Origin: Boseongicola sp.
GTDB taxonomy: Bacteria; Pseudomonadota; Alphaproteobacteria; Rhodobacterales; Rhodobacteraceae
Assembly: GCA_028824715.1 (NCBI GenBank)
Contig: JAPPCV010000147.1
Coordinates: 1 to 64,000 of the forward strand
Direction: 5' to 3'
DNA length: 64,000 nucleotides
Positions 20,295 through 30,948 of this stretch are shown here, piece after piece (positions within the stretch are counted from its first letter, which is position 1; every line of letters starts with the position of its first letter). A program made the position numbers and the translations under genes. Under the pieces are notes generated by a model, which did not search any database, was not told where the DNA came from, and saw nothing but the letters and a program-made list of their open reading frames with translations.

Positions 20295-20781
20295 ATGCCA
20301 ATCGAAATCCTGCAAGCAGACATCACCACGCTCGACGTCGATGCCATCGTCAACGCCGCCAACCCCTCGTTGCTTGGCGGCGGCGGCGTGGACGGCGCGA
20401 TCCACCGGGCCGCCGGTCCGGGACTTCTCGAAGAGTGCCGGACCCTCGGCGGATGCGAGACGGGCCAGGCGAAGGTCACCGGAGGGCACAACCTGGCGGC
20501 CCGTTTCGTCATTCATGCCGTCGGCCCGGTCTGGCGGGGCGGCGATCAGGACGAAGAGGCGCTGCTCAGGTCCTGCTACGTGAATTCGCTTCGCCTTGCG
20601 GATGAGCATGGCTGCGCGTCGATCGCCTTTCCAGCCATATCGACAGGTGTCTACGGGTTTCCGGCCGATCGCGCAGCCGGCGTCGCGCTCAGGGCGGTCA
20701 GGTCGACACATCTTGACTGCAAGCTGGTCTCCTTCGATGCCGCGATGGAGCGTCTCTTGCAGGATGCGATGCATGACCTGA

Positions 20782-20798
<17 letters not shown>
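20295..20798 (+). CDS. Macrodomain ADP-ribose (O-acetyl-ADP-ribose) hydrolase inside the liu operon
   Basis: A 167-residue MacroD-type macrodomain. The ADP-ribose pocket is evident: [20 protein letters not shown] (about residues 16-35), the [11 protein letters not shown] block and the phosphate loop [19 protein letters not shown]. Such enzymes cleave O-acetyl-ADP-ribose or mono-ADP-ribosyl-glutamate. It starts 3 nt after liuB and its last 17 nt overlap the start of liuD, so it is fully embedded in the operon. Its role there is unclear; a link to acyl-CoA/deacylation metabolism is inference. Confidence 0.92.
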
Positions 20799-22745
<1,947 letters not shown>

Positions 22746-22749
<4 letters not shown>

Positions 22750-23600
22750 GCGACCGGGTCCTGGTCTTCGAAATGGCGCCGCGCGACGGTCTGCAGAACG
22801 AGGCGCGAGTCATTCCGACGGAGGACAAGATCGCGCTTGTCGACGCCCTGTCCAGATCCGGATTCAAAAAGATAGAGACGGCGAGCTTCGTTTCGCCAAA
22901 ATGGGTGCCGCAGATGGCGGACGGCGCGGAGGTCATGGCCGGAATCAGCAGGCGGGCCGGCGTGGCCTACACGGCGCTGACGCCGAACATGGAAGGCCTT
23001 GAAGGCGCGCTTGCGGCAGGGGCGGACGAGGTGGCGGTCTTCGGGGCAGCGTCCGAGACGTTCAGCCGAATGAACGTCAACTGCTCCATCTCAGAGAGCT
23101 ACGAGCGGTTTCGCCCGATCATGGATCGTGCGGCTGCCGAGGGCGTGCCGGTGCGGGGCTACGTGTCCTGCGTCACCGACTGTCCTTACGAAGGCAGGGT
23201 TGCGCCGGAGGCAGTTGCCGCGGTTGCAAGGGCGCTGCTGGACATGGGGTGCTACGAAATCTCGCTCGGTGACACGATCGGGAAGGGAATTCCGGAATCT
23301 GTCTCGGCCATGCTTGATGCCGTTCTCTCGCTGGTGCCGGCAGAACGGATCGCGGGGCACTTTCATGACACGGACGGACGTGCGCTTGCCAACATCCTGG
23401 CCGCTCTTGCGCTTGGAATTCGGACGTTCGACGCCTCGGCAGGCGGGATTGGCGGCTGCCCCTATGCCCCGGGGGCGCAAGGAAACGTGGCGACCGAAGC
23501 GGTCGTGGGCTTGCTGGAGGCGGAAGGCTTTGAAACAGGAATTGATTGGGACGCGTTGGGGGAGGCTGCCCGCTTTGCGCAGCGGCTGAGAGCCGGCTAG
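22746..23600 (+). CDS. liuE: Hydroxymethylglutaryl-CoA lyase
   Basis: A 284-residue HMGL-like TIM-barrel lyase. Visible are the early EMAPRDGLQNE with the catalytic Arg-Asp, the ETASFVSPKWVPQMADGAEV block, the metal-site region HFHDTDGRALAN, and the G-loop GGCPYAPGAQGNVATE with the active-site cysteine. It cleaves HMG-CoA to acetyl-CoA and acetoacetate, the last step of leucine degradation. The start overlaps the liuD stop by ATGA. Confidence 0.93.
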
Positions 23601-23608
23601 AAGTGTGC

Positions 23609-24409
23609 ATGGAGGAGTTTCGCGCGATATCCGTCGAGGTCGATGAGCGTGGCGTTGCCGATCTCAGGCTCAACAGCCCGGAGCGCCGGAACGCGTTGTC
23701 AGCGCAGATGATGAACGAGCTTGCTGCCTTTGCCCGGCTCGCGCGTGACCGCAATGACATTCGGGTGGTCGTCCTTTCGGGCGCCGGAGGGACCTTCTGT
23801 GCGGGCGCCGACTTGACCTGGATGAAAGCCCAGATCAACGCGAACAGGGAGACGCGCATTGCGGAAGCACGACGCCTTGCCATGATGCTCAAGGACCTGA
23901 ACGAGATGCCGTTGCCTCTCGTCGGTCGCGTCGAGGGCGCGGCGCTCGGCGGCGGAGTCGGGATGGCGTGCGTCTGCGACATCGCGATCGCGTCTCGCGA
24001 CTGCAGGATCGGACTGACGGAAACGCGGCTCGGGCTCATTCCGGCCACGATCGGCCCATACGTTGTCGCGCGAATGGGAGAGGCGCGCGCGAGGCAGGTT
24101 GTCATGAGCGGACGGACGTTCGGCGGCGACGAGGCGGCGGCGCTGGGCATAGTCGCAAGGTCGGTGAAGCCGGAGGACATGGGTGCGGCCATCGCCAACG
24201 AGGTAGCTCCCTACCTGCAGCTTCCGCAGGGGCCTCCGGGCCGTGCAAAGGCGCTTGTCCGGTCACTGGGACCGCGGATTGACGAGGCGGTCATCGACGC
24301 GTCAATCCAACGTCTCGCAGACACCTGGGAATCGGCGGAAGCACGCGAAGGCATCGCAGCGTTTCTGGAAAAGCGCAAGCCGCGGTGGGTTGGCACAGAA
24401 GGAGCCTGA
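23609..24409 (+). CDS. liuC: Methylglutaconyl-CoA hydratase (enoyl-CoA hydratase family)
   Basis: A 266-residue crotonase-fold protein. The oxyanion-hole segments are RRNALSAQMMNELA, GAGGTFCAGADLTWMK and VEGAALGGGVGMACVCDIAI, and the catalytic glutamate region is LTETRLGLIPATIGPYV. GADLTWMK is typical of methylglutaconyl-CoA hydratases in liu operons. ATG 23609 lies 8 nt after the lyase stop and begins at the family's normal N-terminus. The Shine-Dalgarno sequence is weak, which fits translational coupling. It hydrates 3-methylglutaconyl-CoA to HMG-CoA. Confidence 0.9.
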   Translation: MEEFRAISVEVDERGVADLRLNSPERRNALSAQMMNELAAFARLARDRNDIRVVVLSGAGGTFCAGADLTWMKAQINANRETRIAEARRLAMMLKDLNEMPLPLVGRVEGAALGGGVGMACVCDIAIASRDCRIGLTETRLGLIPATIGPYVVARMGEARARQVVMSGRTFGGDEAAALGIVARSVKPEDMGAAIANEVAPYLQLPQGPPGRAKALVRSLGPRIDEAVIDASIQRLADTWESAEAREGIAAFLEKRKPRWVGTEGA

Positions 24410-24411
24410 AG

Positions 24412-25632
24412 ATGGTCGCAAGGGAAGTCTCGGACCCGATCATGATTTGCGGTGCGGCGCGCACGCCGCTTGGTGCATTCCAGGGCGAGCTTTCGGGCGT
24501 TCCGGCGACGGAACTCGGGTCAGTTGCAATCGATGCCGCAATTCGTGACGCCGGGGTCGACAAGGCAAGGGTTGACGAGGTCCTGATGGGCAATGTTCTG
24601 CCCGCCGGTCTCGGGCAGGCCCCTGCACGACAGGCCGCGCTCGGCGCCGGTTTGCCGGTCTCGGTTCCGTGCACAACAGTCTCCAAGGTGTGCGGCTCGG
24701 GGATGAAGGCGGTCATGCAGGCCCATGACGCGATTTCTGCGGGAACCGCCGACGTGGTCGTTGCGGGCGGCATGGAGAGCATGACTGGTGCGCCCTACCT
24801 CCTGCCCGCCGGTCGTGCGGGTGCCAGGATCGGCCACACGAAAATGCTTGACCACATGATGCTCGACGGGCTGGAGGACGCGTTCGAGGTTGCTTCGGAC
24901 GGCAGCCGGCGGTCGATGGGCACGTTCGGCGAGGACTGTGCGGAGAAATTCCAGTTCACGCGCGACGAACAGGACGCGTACGCGATCGAAAGCGTGACGC
25001 GCGCGAAACAGGCCACGGCCGAGGGTCGCTTCGACTGGGAAATCGCGCCAGTGACGGTGAAGGCCCGGAAGGGTGCGACGGCCGTGGACAGCGACGAAGG
25101 GCCCCGGAAGATCGACCTTGACAGGATTCCGGGCTTGCGTCCCGCCTTCAGGAAGGATGGCACAATCACGGCCGCGTCGTCCTCGTCGATCAACGACGGT
25201 GCCGCGGCCCTGGTGCTCGCCCGTGCCTCCGCTGCCGAGGCGCTTGAATTGACTCCGGTCGCCCGGATAGCGGGTCATGCGGCCTTTGCGGGCGAGCCGG
25301 GATGGTTCACGACGGCACCGGTCTTCGCGAAGCGTGCGCTTCTCGAAAGGGTCGGCTGGGATCTTGATTCCGTGGACCTGTTTGAGATCAACGAGGCGTT
25401 TGCCTGCGTTCCCATGGCGTCGATGCGGGAAATGGGCATTGAGCATGAACGCCTGAACGTTCACGGCGGCGCCGTGGCGCTCGGCCATCCGATCGGGGCG
25501 TCGGGCGCGCGCATCATCGTGACGCTGCTCGGTGCCATGAAGGCGAGAAGGGCGTGGAGAGGCGTGGCCTCGATCTGCATTGGCGGCGGGGAGGCCACCG
25601 CGATCGCGATCGAATCCGAGTTCCATTCCTGA
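24412..25632 (+). CDS. Acetyl-CoA C-acetyltransferase (thiolase)
   Basis: A 406-residue thiolase. The nucleophilic cysteine is in SKVCGSGMKAVM (about residue 90), the histidine in GGAVALGHPIGASGARI and the second cysteine in SICIGGGEA. Length and motifs fit biosynthetic or degradative acetoacetyl-CoA thiolases. ATG 24412 follows AAGGAGCC. It lies 2 nt after liuC. Acetoacetate from HMG-CoA lyase, once activated, could be cleaved here to two acetyl-CoA. No isovaleryl-CoA dehydrogenase gene is present in this operon. Confidence 0.93.
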   Translation: MVAREVSDPIMICGAARTPLGAFQGELSGVPATELGSVAIDAAIRDAGVDKARVDEVLMGNVLPAGLGQAPARQAALGAGLPVSVPCTTVSKVCGSGMKAVMQAHDAISAGTADVVVAGGMESMTGAPYLLPAGRAGARIGHTKMLDHMMLDGLEDAFEVASDGSRRSMGTFGEDCAEKFQFTRDEQDAYAIESVTRAKQATAEGRFDWEIAPVTVKARKGATAVDSDEGPRKIDLDRIPGLRPAFRKDGTITAASSSSINDGAAALVLARASAAEALELTPVARIAGHAAFAGEPGWFTTAPVFAKRALLERVGWDLDSVDLFEINEAFACVPMASMREMGIEHERLNVHGGAVALGHPIGASGARIIVTLLGAMKARRAWRGVASICIGGGEATAIAIESEFHS

Positions 25633-25708
25633 GTCACTGTGGTTTCGACATTCCCTGAGAATGGAGACACGCGTCCGGTTCAGCCAGATTCCGGGTCCAC
25701 GCAGAGCA

Positions 25709-25758
25709 TCGTAACCTTGTCTGTGTGTTGTCGTGAGCGGGTTCGAACAAGGTTACGA
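25709..25758. repeat. Perfect 12-bp inverted repeat, 26-nt spacer
   Basis: TCGTAACCTTGT (25709-25720) and ACAAGGTTACGA (25747-25758) are exact inverted copies. They lie in the non-coding stretch between the thiolase gene and the HEPN/MNT locus. They could be a regulator site, a recombination-site remnant or a stem-loop. I see no recombinase nearby. The rest of 25633-25940 shows no convincing gene; a 61-codon frame at 25733-25918 overlaps the right arm but resembles nothing I know. Confidence 0.6.
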
Positions 25759-25940
25759 CGATTTAACTCCCGAGCAGATTCGTGTTACTCCAGTCGTGCT
25801 GGACACCGGCGTTCACGAATGGGAGGGCCGGCACGGAGACCTCGGCGATCTGCCCTTGCACGCGCGGGCAGACGTGCAGACGATTGACGTTCTGGTGCTG
25901 AGGTGGACATCACGCTGAACCCCACCGGAGGGCACGCCAC

Positions 25941-26357
25941 ATGATCGACTACAGCAAATTTCGTTCCTCCCTAAAGCGGCTCGGGGAGCAGCACGACAAC
26001 CATTAGACTCTAGATGCCACGGTACCTGAACTGATACGGGAGGGCATCGCCGAGTCGGTCATTCAGCGTTTCGAAACGTGTTACGACTGCCTGTGGAAAG
26101 TGCTGAAACGATATCTGATGGAGGAATTGGGCATTGCCGATTCGCCCAACAGCTTAAAGCCGACTTTTCGTCAGGCGAACGAGAATCGACTGCTGCCTTC
26201 ACCGGTGGAGCAATGGCTGCGGTATGCGGATGCCCGCACGAGCACCTCGCACGACTACGATGGCGAGAAGGCCAAGGCGTGCCTGAGGCTCGTGCCGGAT
26301 TTCATTGACGACGCCATCCAACTGTACCGAAAATTGAGCGGCGAAACATGGCACTGA
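25941..26357 (+). pseudogene. HEPN-domain nucleotidyltransferase-partner protein (HI0074-like) with in-frame TAG
   Basis: From ATG 25941 (GGAGGG about 10 nt upstream) the frame reads MIDYSKFRSSLKRLGEQHDN, then His, then TAG at 26004-26006. It continues TLDATVPELIREGIAESVIQ and on to the stop at 26357. The whole matches an HI0074-type HEPN protein of about 138 residues. The HEPN R-x4-H motif is present in ARTSTSHDY. A single C-to-T change (CAG to TAG) would explain the stop. An internal ATG at 26115 could give only a C-terminal fragment. In HEPN-MNT pairs this protein is usually the RNase toxin. Confidence 0.8.
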
Positions 26358-26680
26358 ACGAGGCAATTGACATGACGTCCGGCCAGCAGAAAGAACTGAT
26401 CTCGCTGCTTTCTGGGCATCTCCCGAACACCGAGGCTTGGATCTACGGCTCCCGAGTCAGGGGGACTTCCCGCCCGGGATCCGACGTAGACATGGTGGTG
26501 TTCGCCGCACCCGATCAGGCGCGAGCGGTGTCCGATCTGCGCGAGTGCCTTGAGGAACGCAACCTCCCTTTCCGGGTGGACCTCTTCGTCTGGGATGAAG
26601 TGCCAGGGAGTTTTCGCGAACAGATCAGGCGTGAGCATTTTGTGTTGGTTTCACCGCAAGTGAGCGTCGATACGGATTAG
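26348..26680 (+). CDS. MNT-type nucleotidyltransferase (HEPN partner, MntA-like)
   Basis: A 110-residue minimal nucleotidyltransferase. The motif YGSRVRGTSRPGSDVDMVV gives the GS-x10-DxD core and RVDLFVWDEV supplies the third acidic strand. In MntA-HepT systems this protein acts as antitoxin by AMP-ylating or otherwise modifying the HEPN toxin. It overlaps the HEPN frame by 10 nt. It appears intact while its partner carries a stop. Confidence 0.88.
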   Translation: MALNEAIDMTSGQQKELISLLSGHLPNTEAWIYGSRVRGTSRPGSDVDMVVFAAPDQARAVSDLRECLEERNLPFRVDLFVWDEVPGSFREQIRREHFVLVSPQVSVDTD

Positions 26681-27291
26681 AATGACATCGCATTTTCGGA
26701 AGCTGTGCGGCTTGGCTCAAAGATTAGGCTCGAACGTGGTGCAATGTACCCAATCATTGATTTGGCCGCCATTGAATCTGGCTTTCGATCCGCATGCGCC
26801 ACGCCTTGTCTAAGGGGCCGGCAATTCGACCTCGAAGAGAGTTGCCCGATGTAGAGCGTGCTCCACCGAGAGATGTGTCAAGAGACTAGGTTGGTCCTAA
26901 ACTGTGTGAGTAGGGTTCTTTTGGGGTGTTGCCCACCGCACAGTACGAAGTCCGAGGAAAGCATTTGAAGCTCGCCAAGTGGCTGGCGTCTACTTCAGCC
27001 AGATCTTCCGATGCGCAACGATTGCAAGGGAGTCCTGAAGTCCAACGAACATCGGCGAGACATGAAATGTCCAAGGCCTTCTTCAGTTTTATGTCACACC
27101 CAGCACGCGAATACGGCTCAATCCGGCGAGCAATTGAAGACGGCGTATGTCTGTCAGGATTGATTGCACATCCAGGCGACTTGACGGTTGCGGGCAACAA
27201 GTTCCGGCGCAGTGGGACATGACACAGGATTCGACCGGGTTCGCCAATCGCAATATTCTGGTCCAAAGCTGGGCAGAAGGGAAATTGAGCA
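26681..27291. other. Non-coding stretch before rmuC
   Basis: It is less GC-rich than its surroundings. Open frames on both strands (for example 26926-27222) lack ribosome sites and motifs. The rmuC promoter must lie here, but no clear elements were identified. Confidence 0.4.
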
Positions 27292-28713
27292 ATGGAATTT
27301 GACATGTCGACCCTGACTTTTGCAGGGGTTGTGATACTGGCACTGCTAGTTGCCTACGCCTTGTTTCGCCGTCCAGACGGCGATGCCGCGACGTTGCAAT
27401 CCGAGATGTCCGCCTTGAAGAAGGATGCCAGGGAGAAGGGCGAACAGCTTGTCGAAGCGCGAAGCAGCGCCGACAAGCATGAGGCGCTCGCGATCGAGCG
27501 ACGGGAAGAGACCGAGCGGCTGAACGGTGACTTGTCGAAGCTGCGCAAGAGGCTCGACGAGGAGACGGAGAAGCAGATCGGGCTGTCCAAGAGAATCTCG
27601 GAACTTGAAACCGAAATGAGGGCCGAACGAACGACATCGGAAGAGAAGATCAAGATGTTGACCAAGGTCCGCGAAGACATGGAAGCCGAATTCAAGGCAC
27701 TTGCGGCGGAAGCCCTGAAAGTGCAGGGCGAGCAGTTCTCGAAGGTCAATCTGGAGCGGCTCGATGTGGCGCTGACGCCCTTGAAGGAGCACGTCGGTCA
27801 CTTCGAAAAGGAGCTGAAGGCCGTTCACAAGGCCACGATCGAGGACCGGGCCAAGCTCAAGGCCGAGATCGAACAGCTCAGCAGGCGGTCCGAAGCGATT
27901 TCCCAGGAGGCGGTGGCTCTGACGCGCGCGCTGAAGGGTGACCGGCAGCGGCAAGGCGCTTGGGGAGAGATGATACTCGAAAGCATCCTGGAACGTTCGG
28001 GCCTGCGCGAGGGGGAGGAGTATGAGACCCAAGCGCACCGGGTGAGCGACGAAGGCGACCGGCTTCGCCCGGATGTCGTCGTGAGCATCCCCGGCGGCAA
28101 GACCTTGGTCATCGACAGCAAGGTGTCGCTGGTTGCGTACACGGATGCGGTGAACTCGGAAGACGAGAACGACGCGTCAAGCGCGCGCAAGCGGCATGTC
28201 GCCTCGCTGAAGAGCCACATAGACGACCTGGCTGCACGCGACTACCAGCATGCCGAGGATTCCTCGGTCGACTATGTCATCCTGTTCGTGCCGATCGAGG
28301 GTGCGCTGTCGGAGGCGCTCCGCGTGGACGGTCATTTGACCGAATACGCGCTGGAGAAGAACGTCACGATCGCGACCCCGACGACGCTGATGATGGCACT
28401 GAAGACGATCGCGCATGTCTGGGCGGTTGAGCGCCGCAACCAGAATGCCGAAGCCATTGCCGAAAGGGCCGGGCGCCTCTACGACAAGGTCGTCGGCTTC
28501 GTCGACAACATGAAGAGTGTTGGCAAGCGGCTCGATCAGGCGCAGGACGCCTATCAGGGCGCATTTGGGCAGCTTTCCAGCGGCCGTGGAAATCTCCTCA
28601 GCCACGTCGAGAAGCTGAAGGAGCTCGGTGCACGCACCAACAAGTCCATTGGCGTCTCGTTCGACGGCGGCGACGGAACGGCCGGGCAGATCGAGCACGA
28701 TCCGGACAAATGA
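27292..28713 (+). CDS. rmuC: DNA recombination protein RmuC homologue
   Basis: A 473-residue protein: an N-terminal membrane anchor (about residues 5-22, LTFAGVVILALLVAYALF), a long charged coiled-coil (about 40-200), and the RmuC nuclease-like domain (about 205-430) with KGDRQRQGAWGEMILESILE, RPDVVVSIPGGKTLVIDSKV and DYVILFVPIEGALSEAL. RmuC limits inversions and rearrangements at short inverted repeats. It stands alone, convergent with the FAD oxidoreductase gene. A second in-frame ATG at 27304 is possible. Confidence 0.93.
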   Translation: MEFDMSTLTFAGVVILALLVAYALFRRPDGDAATLQSEMSALKKDAREKGEQLVEARSSADKHEALAIERREETERLNGDLSKLRKRLDEETEKQIGLSKRISELETEMRAERTTSEEKIKMLTKVREDMEAEFKALAAEALKVQGEQFSKVNLERLDVALTPLKEHVGHFEKELKAVHKATIEDRAKLKAEIEQLSRRSEAISQEAVALTRALKGDRQRQGAWGEMILESILERSGLREGEEYETQAHRVSDEGDRLRPDVVVSIPGGKTLVIDSKVSLVAYTDAVNSEDENDASSARKRHVASLKSHIDDLAARDYQHAEDSSVDYVILFVPIEGALSEALRVDGHLTEYALEKNVTIATPTTLMMALKTIAHVWAVERRNQNAEAIAERAGRLYDKVVGFVDNMKSVGKRLDQAQDAYQGAFGQLSSGRGNLLSHVEKLKELGARTNKSIGVSFDGGDGTAGQIEHDPDK

Positions 28714-28736
28714 GCAAGCCGCATTGATGCCTTCAC

Positions 28737-28755
28737 TGCCGCCCTCGCGGCGGCA
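28737..28755. terminator. Small hairpin after rmuC
   Basis: TGCCGCC and GGCGGCA form a 7-bp stem with a CTCGC loop, 24 nt after the rmuC stop. There is no T run, so terminator activity is doubtful. The remainder of 28714-29006 shows no gene. Confidence 0.3.
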
Positions 28756-29006
28756 AGCCGCGGAACCATTTTCAGATCAGAATTGCATTTGCCGCTGCCC
28801 GCGTTCGGCAGGCGAGTGATCATGGGTCAACGACCGATGCAATTGCTCGATCCGGTCGTTTTGGGGGCCGCAAGAACGCCGGCCGTGCCTTCCCGGATGC
28901 CAGCGCGGGCGTTGTCTTCGGCACCATGAAGTGAACGTGGACCTTGTGTGCCTGTCTGCGAGCGATCGTGGCCGTTCGCGTATCCTGCCTTATGGCTTCC
29001 GCATCG

Positions 29007-30422
29007 CTATCGGAGAGTTTCGCCAGGGTTGTCATCAGTCTCACGTCGTTTTGGGGTGGCCTGGGCACCCTTCTGCCGCCAGGCACCGTCCATCAACGTG
29101 TCGAACCCGTCCTTCATTGTCATCGCCGGGGCCGCTAGCGGTATGAGCCGGCGGGTCAGCCCATGGAACGGAAGCGGGGTAATCGGAACAATCGGAAAGG
29201 GGAGGTCGTCGGCGGGGGTGCCGAGAAGCTTGGCCGACAATGCGCGGCCCATCACGGACGTCATCGCAATGCCGCGGCCACTGAAGCCGAGCCCTGCCAA
29301 GACGCCGGGCGCGGGTTCGTGAAGATGGGGCATCATTTCTGGCGTTACGGCGATTCGGCCCGCCCATTTTCGAGCGATCGGGATGTCGGCGAGCTGAGGG
29401 AACACGGTTCTCAGTCCGCGCCGCAGCCGGGCATAGCCGCCAAGGGTGTCGACCGTGTCACTGCTGCCGGCGCAGCCAAAGATCAGCCGTCCGTCCCGGT
29501 CGTAGCGCGAATAGAATATTGCCAGACGGGAATCCGAGATCGTGACCTTGCCTGGCAGGATCTCCTTTTGTTGCGTGTCGCTCAGCGGATCGGTCGCAAC
29601 TATGATGCTGACCAGCGGATGAAACGTCTTGCGCAGCCCCGGCCACACGCCGTTGGTATAGGCATTCGTCGCCAGAACGACATTTTCGGCGGTGACTTCA
29701 CCCTTGTCGGACCGCGCCCGCCACTTGCCGTTCGCCCGTTCAAGCGAGGTCATCGGGGTTTCCTTGAATAGCTGCGCGCCCAGGGCGGCGGCGGCGCGTG
29801 CATACCCGCGGGTCAGCGACAGGGGTTGCACGTGCCCCCCGGCGGCGTGGCGCAAGGCGAAGGAATAGGCGGGGGATCCGCTGGCCGCGCGCACCGCGTC
29901 GCCGTCCAGTTCCACGATGTCCGCCCCGGCCGCCGCCCAGGCCTTCCCGAGCGCGCTCATGTTCCGTGCAGCCTTGCGCGCATGCGCCGCTTGAATCCAT
30001 CCAGCCTGGACGGGGTCACAGTCGACATCGTATCTCCTGATGTCCGAAAACAGGTCATCGGCGGCTGTCAGTGTGGTCTTGATCAGCGTTTCGCCGTGCC
30101 GTGGGCCCAGCCGCTCCACCAGCTCCTGCGGTGTTTTCCGCCAGATAGGATTGCATTGGCCGCCGCTGCGCCCGGAGGCACCCCATCCGATGTCCTTGCT
30201 GTCGACGACTGCGACCGATGCGCCTGCGTCGGCCAGGCCCAAGGCGGTTCGGCAGCCGGTCAGGCCGGCGCCGATGACCAGCACGTCGACATCGACAGCG
30301 CCTTCCAGCTTCGCGCACTCGGGTGGGGCGCTGGCAGTGAAGGCCCAGTGAATTTCCTCTTTGGCGATTCTTTCTGCCATGGCCCTACGGTTGGTTCTGC
30401 AACATGAAACTCCTGTTGCCAT
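29007..30422 (-). CDS. FAD-dependent amine oxidoreductase (DadA family), candidate taurine dehydrogenase large subunit
   Basis: A 471-residue DadA/GlpD-fold flavoprotein. The dinucleotide motif is VDVLVIGAGLTGCRTALGLA with the acidic end VVDSK. WGASGRSGGQCNP follows, and the C-terminal FAD-contact region is AGLGFSGRGIAMTSVMG. ATG 30422 is preceded by a near-perfect AGGAGGTG at 5 nt; ATG 30380 is an alternative 14 codons in. It is divergent from a taurine-type ABC transporter. TauY-type enzymes deaminate taurine to sulfoacetaldehyde, which would fit, but the small subunit TauX and downstream genes (xsc, pta) are absent here. Oxidation of another amine is equally possible. Confidence 0.8.
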   Translation of the reverse strand: MATGVSCCRTNRRAMAERIAKEEIHWAFTASAPPECAKLEGAVDVDVLVIGAGLTGCRTALGLADAGASVAVVDSKDIGWGASGRSGGQCNPIWRKTPQELVERLGPRHGETLIKTTLTAADDLFSDIRRYDVDCDPVQAGWIQAAHARKAARNMSALGKAWAAAGADIVELDGDAVRAASGSPAYSFALRHAAGGHVQPLSLTRGYARAAAALGAQLFKETPMTSLERANGKWRARSDKGEVTAENVVLATNAYTNGVWPGLRKTFHPLVSIIVATDPLSDTQQKEILPGKVTISDSRLAIFYSRYDRDGRLIFGCAGSSDTVDTLGGYARLRRGLRTVFPQLADIPIARKWAGRIAVTPEMMPHLHEPAPGVLAGLGFSGRGIAMTSVMGRALSAKLLGTPADDLPFPIVPITPLPFHGLTRRLIPLAAPAMTMKDGFDTLMDGAWRQKGAQATPKRRETDDNPGETLR

Positions 30423-30948
30423 TTTCCCACCTCCTGTCCGAAGTGCAACGTCGGCCATTCCTGGACGACGGCGCGGCCGGTCGGAAGAAGTGGTCTGGTG
30501 GCGGGGATTCCCGGCCTCAGGGCCGTCATCCTGTGCCGGAAACGGCTGAATTCCTATCGGAATGAAGCGTAGCCGGGCTCTCCGGACCGAGCAAGCCCGG
30601 CCTTGTCGCGTCCTTGCAATCCGGAGGGCCTTACCGAGATCAGGTAGCCGGGCGCCTTCCCCGGACGCGTGTTCAGCCGTTCCTGTACCGCCTTCACCTG
30701 CGCGGGCATCTGCCGGAAGCAAGTCCGCTTCGGGAGGCGCTCCCAGACGAGGCAGTTGACGTGATCGAGCAGCCCGTGCTCCCAGGAGGGTGGAACGGTG
30801 CGAAACGGAATGTCTGTGATGCGCGGAATCCTTTGCAACAAGGGCGATTAGTTGTAAGGGTTTGCTTGCTTGAAACTCGTTTTCGGGGGCATTGTGACGG
30901 TCCCCGACGACGGTTGGACGCCGAGTAAGCATCAATGGGAGGAACTCG
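30423..30948. promoter_or_regulatory. Divergent intergenic region between the FAD oxidoreductase and tauA
   Basis: This 526-bp region separates two divergent genes and should hold both promoters. Open frames within it lack ribosome sites. I could not pick out a clear operator or a regulator gene. Confidence 0.4.

Noticed and set aside
25735..25760. T-loop-like GGGTTCGAAC suggesting a tRNA fragment
   Set aside because: No acceptor, D or anticodon arms surround it; the sequence is better explained by the 12-bp inverted repeat.
26004..26006. TAG in the HEPN gene read as pyrrolysine
   Set aside because: No pyl genes are visible, the host appears to be an aerobic alphaproteobacterium, and a C-to-T change in a Gln codon is simpler.
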